A stretch of DNA of 64,000 bases from an uncultured Prevotellaceae bacterium (lineage in GTDB: Bacteria; Bacteroidota; Bacteroidia; Bacteroidales; Bacteroidaceae), in NCBI GenBank assembly GCA_900315455.1, contig OMZE01000011.1, forward strand, positions 27,499 to 91,498, in the 5' to 3' direction. Position numbers and translations under genes: made by a program. This document shows, piece by piece, positions 60,947-64,000 of this stretch. The notes below the pieces were generated by a model. That model did no database searches and was not told the DNA's origin. It worked only from the letters and a program-made list of their open reading frames with translations. Every line of letters starts with the position of its first letter. The stretch's first letter is position 1.

Positions 60947-61432
60947 ATGAAAAGGTTCGTGTTTTCCTCGTGCCTGATGATGACAGTCATCATGGGCGCA
61001 TACGCCGGTGACGGCGACGAGTTTGTCAACGTGAATGGTGGCTTCCTGTTCAACAGTACTTTGAATTCCACCATTGGTTATGAGCGTGAGCTGTCTTATT
61101 CCGATGCCCTCGAACTCTTTGGTGAAATTGGTGGTCGCTGGCATGAGATAGATGGTGAGACCACTTTCAAAAACGACTACTACTGGGGTGGGGGAGTGCT
61201 CTACAAGAAGAACTTGAAACGCTTCAAGAACGCTTCGTTCAGGTTCCGTCTCGGACCGGAGTGTGGTGCACACACGGGCGACTGGTTCTTTGCAGTGGAG
61301 GGTGGTTTCGAGTTGAACGTGTCTTTCCCCAACAGGGTACAGCTCTCCTTGGTGCAGAAAAACCAAGTGGGCTTCATACACGGCGACACGTTCCGTAACG
61401 GCCTGCTCATCGGCATCAGGGTGCCGATTTGA
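60947..61432 (+). CDS. traO: TraO-like outer-membrane conjugation protein
   Basis: 161 aa with a signal peptide (MKRFVFSSCLMMTVIMGAYA) and a beta-barrel-like pattern of alternating residues (LFNSTLNSTIGYERELSYSD, FELNVSFPNRVQLSL) ending in IRVPI. Order (after traN) and layout fit TraO of Bacteroidetes ICEs. It starts 3 bp after traN. Confidence 0.78.
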   Translation: MKRFVFSSCLMMTVIMGAYAGDGDEFVNVNGGFLFNSTLNSTIGYERELSYSDALELFGEIGGRWHEIDGETTFKNDYYWGGGVLYKKNLKRFKNASFRFRLGPECGAHTGDWFFAVEGGFELNVSFPNRVQLSLVQKNQVGFIHGDTFRNGLLIGIRVPI

Positions 61433-61483
61433 CCATAGACCATACAGGTGATTTCTTCATCCATGTTTATATTCATCGTAAGG

Positions 61484-61507
61484 TGGGGGCTGCCATCAGG
61501 CAGTCCC
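61484..61507. terminator. Hairpin between traO and the coupling-protein gene
   Basis: A stem GGGGCTGCC-atca-GGCAGTCCC with one mismatch, about 50 bp after the traO stop. The following T-run is short (ttt), so it may be a partial terminator or attenuator within the operon. A similar stem occurs at 43867-43910. Confidence 0.45.
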
Positions 61508-61543
61508 TTTAACCCCAATCCCCAACATCCATAAAGCATCATC

Positions 61544-63868
61544 ATGGGAACGGAAGAGACCAAGGAACAGCAGCAGATATACAACATTTTCCGCAGCTGC
61601 ATTTACGTTTTCCTCATCATAGAATTGGTGATGAACTTGCCTTACCACGCCACAAACCGTGTGGTGGGGTTCATCCTCGACCTGGTATATCGCTTCCAGA
61701 TATTCAACAGTGTATTGTCGTGCAAGGTCATGGAACTGGTGTGCGTCGGGGTAACATGCATAGGCACCAAGGCGAAGAAAAGCCTGAAGTTCAACATCCG
61801 CACGATGGTGCTCTATCCCATTATCGCAGGATTCTCCATGATTATCTTCTGTATGGTGGTGCATATCGGCGAATGGGGCGGCATGATGGGCGGCATTCCC
61901 TTCAACAGGGTGCTGTATGCCATCACGTCCATTCTCGGCACGATGCTCGTTCACCATGGAGGAGACGGTATCGCACGGTACTACAACTACAAGTTGGGCG
62001 ATGACCGCTTCAACTTCGAGAACGAGTCGTTCGAACAGTCGAGGGAGAAGAACGAGAACGAGTACTCGGTGAACATCCCCATGATTTTCTATCACAATAA
62101 GAAGATGCACAAGGGATGGATCAACATCATCAACCCCTTCCGTGCGACCATCGTTCTAGGTACACCTGGGTCGGGTAAGTCTTTCGGTATCATCGACCCT
62201 TTTATCAGGCAGCATTCTGCAAAGGGTTTTGCCATGATGGTGTATGACTACAAGTTCCCGACTTTGGCAAAGAACCTCTTTTACCAGTACTGCAAGAACA
62301 AGCGGTATGGCCACCTGCCAGAAAATTGCGCCTTCAATATCGTCAACTTTACAGATGTGGAATATTCCAACCGTATCAACCCCATTCAGCGGAAATACAT
62401 CCCTGATTTGGCGGCTGCTTCTGAGACAGCGGCGACCTTGCTCTCTTCACTGAACAAGGGCGGTGACAAGAAAGGCGGTTCGGAGGCGTTCTTCCAGAAC
62501 TCTGCGGAGAACTTCCTCGCATCCATCATTTATTTCTTTGTCAACTTTCACCCCACGGGATTCAAGAACGGCAGGAAATTGCGGCGGTATATTCTTTGTG
62601 AGGGACAGAAGCTCCTGCTGCTTATCCGTAACTGGACGGACTATGAGGCGGTAGATGAGAAGGGGAAGGTTGTGCTCGACTTCGTGAACAACCAAGGTGA
62701 CAACGTGTCGGTGGATTCCGACAAGATGTTTGTCGACTTGAATGGTTTCTCTTATACGGACATGAGAGGAAGGGTTATTACCATCACTAGGTCATGGTAC
62801 GAGGATGAGCAAGGGCATGAAGTGGAGCCGGACACTATCACGGGTGAGTATTCCGACATGCCCCATGTGCTGTCGTTTCTCGGACGGGCGTATGCAGAGG
62901 TGTTCGATATCCTCATGCAGGATGAGAAAATAATGTCGCTCATGGCTCCCTTCCAGTCGGCATATACCAACAAGGCGATGGACCAGCTGGAAGGTATGGT
63001 GGGTACACTGCGTGTCAATGCTGCACGTTTAGTGTCGCCCGAGGCTTACTGGGTCTTTACAGGCGATGACTTTGACCTGAAAATCTCCGACCGTGAGCAT
63101 CCCTCGTATCTAGTGATTGCCAACGACCCGGAGAAAGAACAGGTTATCGGTTCTTTGAACGCCTTAATCCTGAACCGTCTTGTGACCCGTGTGAACAGCA
63201 AAGGCAACCTGCCGGTTTCCATCATTGTAGATGAGTTGCCGACGCTCTACTTTCACAAGATAGACCGTCTTATTGGTACGGCTCGTTCGAACAAAGTGGC
63301 GGTGACACTGGGTTTCCAGGAACTGCCTCAGTTGGAAGCGGACTACGGCAAGAACGGTATGCAGAAAATCATCACCACCTGCGGCAACATCTTCATGGGG
63401 GCTGCCCGTAACAAGGAGACGTTGGAATGGGCGCAGAACGACGTGTTCGGCAAGGCGAAGCAGACCTCCAAGTCCATCACCATCAATGACCAAAAGGTCT
63501 CGACTTCCATATCAGAAAAAATGGACTTCCTCGTTCCTGCTGCCAAGATTGCGGACATGGCAACGGGTTGGTTGGCTGGCCAGGCGGCGCGTGACTTTAC
63601 ACCCACCGATATGAAAGCCCTCGATGGTATCAACATTGAGGAGTCGGAGGAGTTCAAGACCACTAAATATTTTTGTAAAACCAACTTCGATATGGAGAAA
63701 ATCAAGCAGGAGGAATCTTTCTATGTCGACTTACCCAAAATATACTCCTTCGCTTCTGAGAAGGAAAAGGAAATCATGCTCAACCGCAATTTCAAGCGTG
63801 TCAACGACGAGGTGGAGCAGATGGTGAATGAGCTATTGGGATGGTCGGGGAAGTCTGGGAAAGAATAA
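61544..63868 (+). CDS. VirD4-type coupling protein (conjugation ATPase)
   Basis: 774 aa. The first ~170 residues hold membrane segments (IFRSCIYVFLIIELVMNL, LYPIIAGFSMIIFCMVVH). Walker A is VLGTPGSGKSFGII at about 203-216, and a Walker B-like VSIIVDELPTLYF lies at about 560. The TraG/VirD4 pattern (INPFRATIVLG, VYDYKFPTLAKN, LGFQELPQLEADYG) is clear. It brings the relaxase-DNA complex to the channel. It is the last tra gene seen; the operon may end here. Confidence 0.92.
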   Translation: MGTEETKEQQQIYNIFRSCIYVFLIIELVMNLPYHATNRVVGFILDLVYRFQIFNSVLSCKVMELVCVGVTCIGTKAKKSLKFNIRTMVLYPIIAGFSMIIFCMVVHIGEWGGMMGGIPFNRVLYAITSILGTMLVHHGGDGIARYYNYKLGDDRFNFENESFEQSREKNENEYSVNIPMIFYHNKKMHKGWINIINPFRATIVLGTPGSGKSFGIIDPFIRQHSAKGFAMMVYDYKFPTLAKNLFYQYCKNKRYGHLPENCAFNIVNFTDVEYSNRINPIQRKYIPDLAAASETAATLLSSLNKGGDKKGGSEAFFQNSAENFLASIIYFFVNFHPTGFKNGRKLRRYILCEGQKLLLLIRNWTDYEAVDEKGKVVLDFVNNQGDNVSVDSDKMFVDLNGFSYTDMRGRVITITRSWYEDEQGHEVEPDTITGEYSDMPHVLSFLGRAYAEVFDILMQDEKIMSLMAPFQSAYTNKAMDQLEGMVGTLRVNAARLVSPEAYWVFTGDDFDLKISDREHPSYLVIANDPEKEQVIGSLNALILNRLVTRVNSKGNLPVSIIVDELPTLYFHKIDRLIGTARSNKVAVTLGFQELPQLEADYGKNGMQKIITTCGNIFMGAARNKETLEWAQNDVFGKAKQTSKSITINDQKVSTSISEKMDFLVPAAKIADMATGWLAGQAARDFTPTDMKALDGINIEESEEFKTTKYFCKTNFDMEKIKQEESFYVDLPKIYSFASEKEKEIMLNRNFKRVNDEVEQMVNELLGWSGKSGKE

Positions 63869-63947
63869 ATTGAAGATTTTTCATATTGATATTTTATGAT
63901 TGTAAGCATCCGATAAAATACACGTTGTTCCAGTTGTAGTTTGGTTG

Positions 63948-63955
63948 TACCTTTG
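63948..63955 (+). promoter_or_regulatory. Promoter -7 element for a gene beyond the window
   Basis: TACCTTTG is a perfect TAnnTTTG match, with TTG 20 or more bases upstream. An ATG at 63993 may start the next gene, but too little of it is present to judge. Confidence 0.5.
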
Positions 63956-64000
63956 CCCAGCAATATTGCACCCAACTACAACTGTTTTGATTATGACACA

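Larger units (their letters stand above)
3813..64000. mobile_element. Integrative conjugative element, left part (right end outside window)
   Basis: From the 3' end of tRNA-Glu to the right edge the window carries a plasmid-type initiator, mobC-like and relaxase genes, a tyrosine recombinase, ParA/DUF3408 and a full tra operon, broken up by cargo modules. No chromosomal housekeeping gene reappears after tRNA-Glu. The left boundary is inferred from the tRNA end and the direct repeats at 3856-3877. The right boundary and the matching att copy are not in the window, so the exact limits are unproven. No obvious element integrase lies beside the left end; it may lie at the other end. Confidence 0.75.

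Overview
The window looks like a Bacteroidales genome, most likely Prevotella or a close relative. The reasons are the queA / DUF2027-Smr neighbourhood, many promoters of the Bacteroidetes type (TTTG near -33 and TAnnTTTG near -7), and a conjugation locus of the CTnDOT tra type (traE-traO order). About 3.8 kb of ordinary chromosome (SH3-protein end, PAP2 phosphatase, queA, DUF2027-Smr protein, tRNA-Ser, tRNA-Glu) is followed by an integrative conjugative element (ICE). The ICE appears to start right at the 3' end of tRNA-Glu and runs off the right edge of the window; its other end is not seen.

Layout of the element: (i) 3.8-8.2 kb, a plasmid-type initiator gene with four iterons, a small membrane-protein ORF, a WYL regulator and an unknown protein. 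(ii) 8.2-11.4 kb, a mobilization module: a possible structured RNA, a candidate oriT, a MobC-like protein and a relaxase, set among two arrays of degenerate AT-rich repeats. (iii) 11.4-18.9 kb, a cargo cassette sitting between the relaxase stop codon and a second, diverged copy of the relaxase C-terminal tail. Its core is a translationally coupled pair: a 1261-aa helicase with a nuclease-like C-terminus and a 790-aa protein I cannot assign. (iv) 19.0-27.1 kb, a tyrosine DNA invertase beside a 193-bp segment bounded by perfect 22-bp inverted repeats, upstream of a five-gene operon (TPR-HELGH metalloprotease-like protein, MazG, an unknown, DUF2075 nuclease-helicase, SF1 helicase). This looks like a phase-variable defence-type operon. 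(v) 27.2-38.8 kb, an operon of XRE regulator, SNF2-type helicase with DUF3883, DUF1156 DNA methylase, DUF499 ATPase with a Swt1/HEPN-like N-terminus, and a Sel1-repeat lipoprotein. (vi) 39.0-40.8 kb, a compact kptA / J-domain / HIRAN operon. (vii) 41.1-43.9 kb, ParA, DUF3408 protein and small accessory genes. (viii) 44.0-49.2 kb, a large TPR protein, a TIR-FISUMP fusion, a decayed TPR-protein fragment and a coiled-coil protein. (ix) 49.3-63.9 kb, the type IV secretion operon, from a promoter with a long leader through the VirB4, VirB6, VirB8, VirB10 and VirB9 homologues to the VirD4-type coupling protein.

As a whole, the conjugation and mobilization genes move the element, the initiator and ParA may stabilise it, and the modules between them are mostly nucleases, helicases, a methylase and a TIR protein. 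That pattern fits a defence island carried by an ICE. The two strongest leads for something undescribed are the invertible switch ahead of the 20.7-27.1 kb operon and the cassette inserted behind the relaxase gene. All functional statements are read from sequence by eye; no database search was run.
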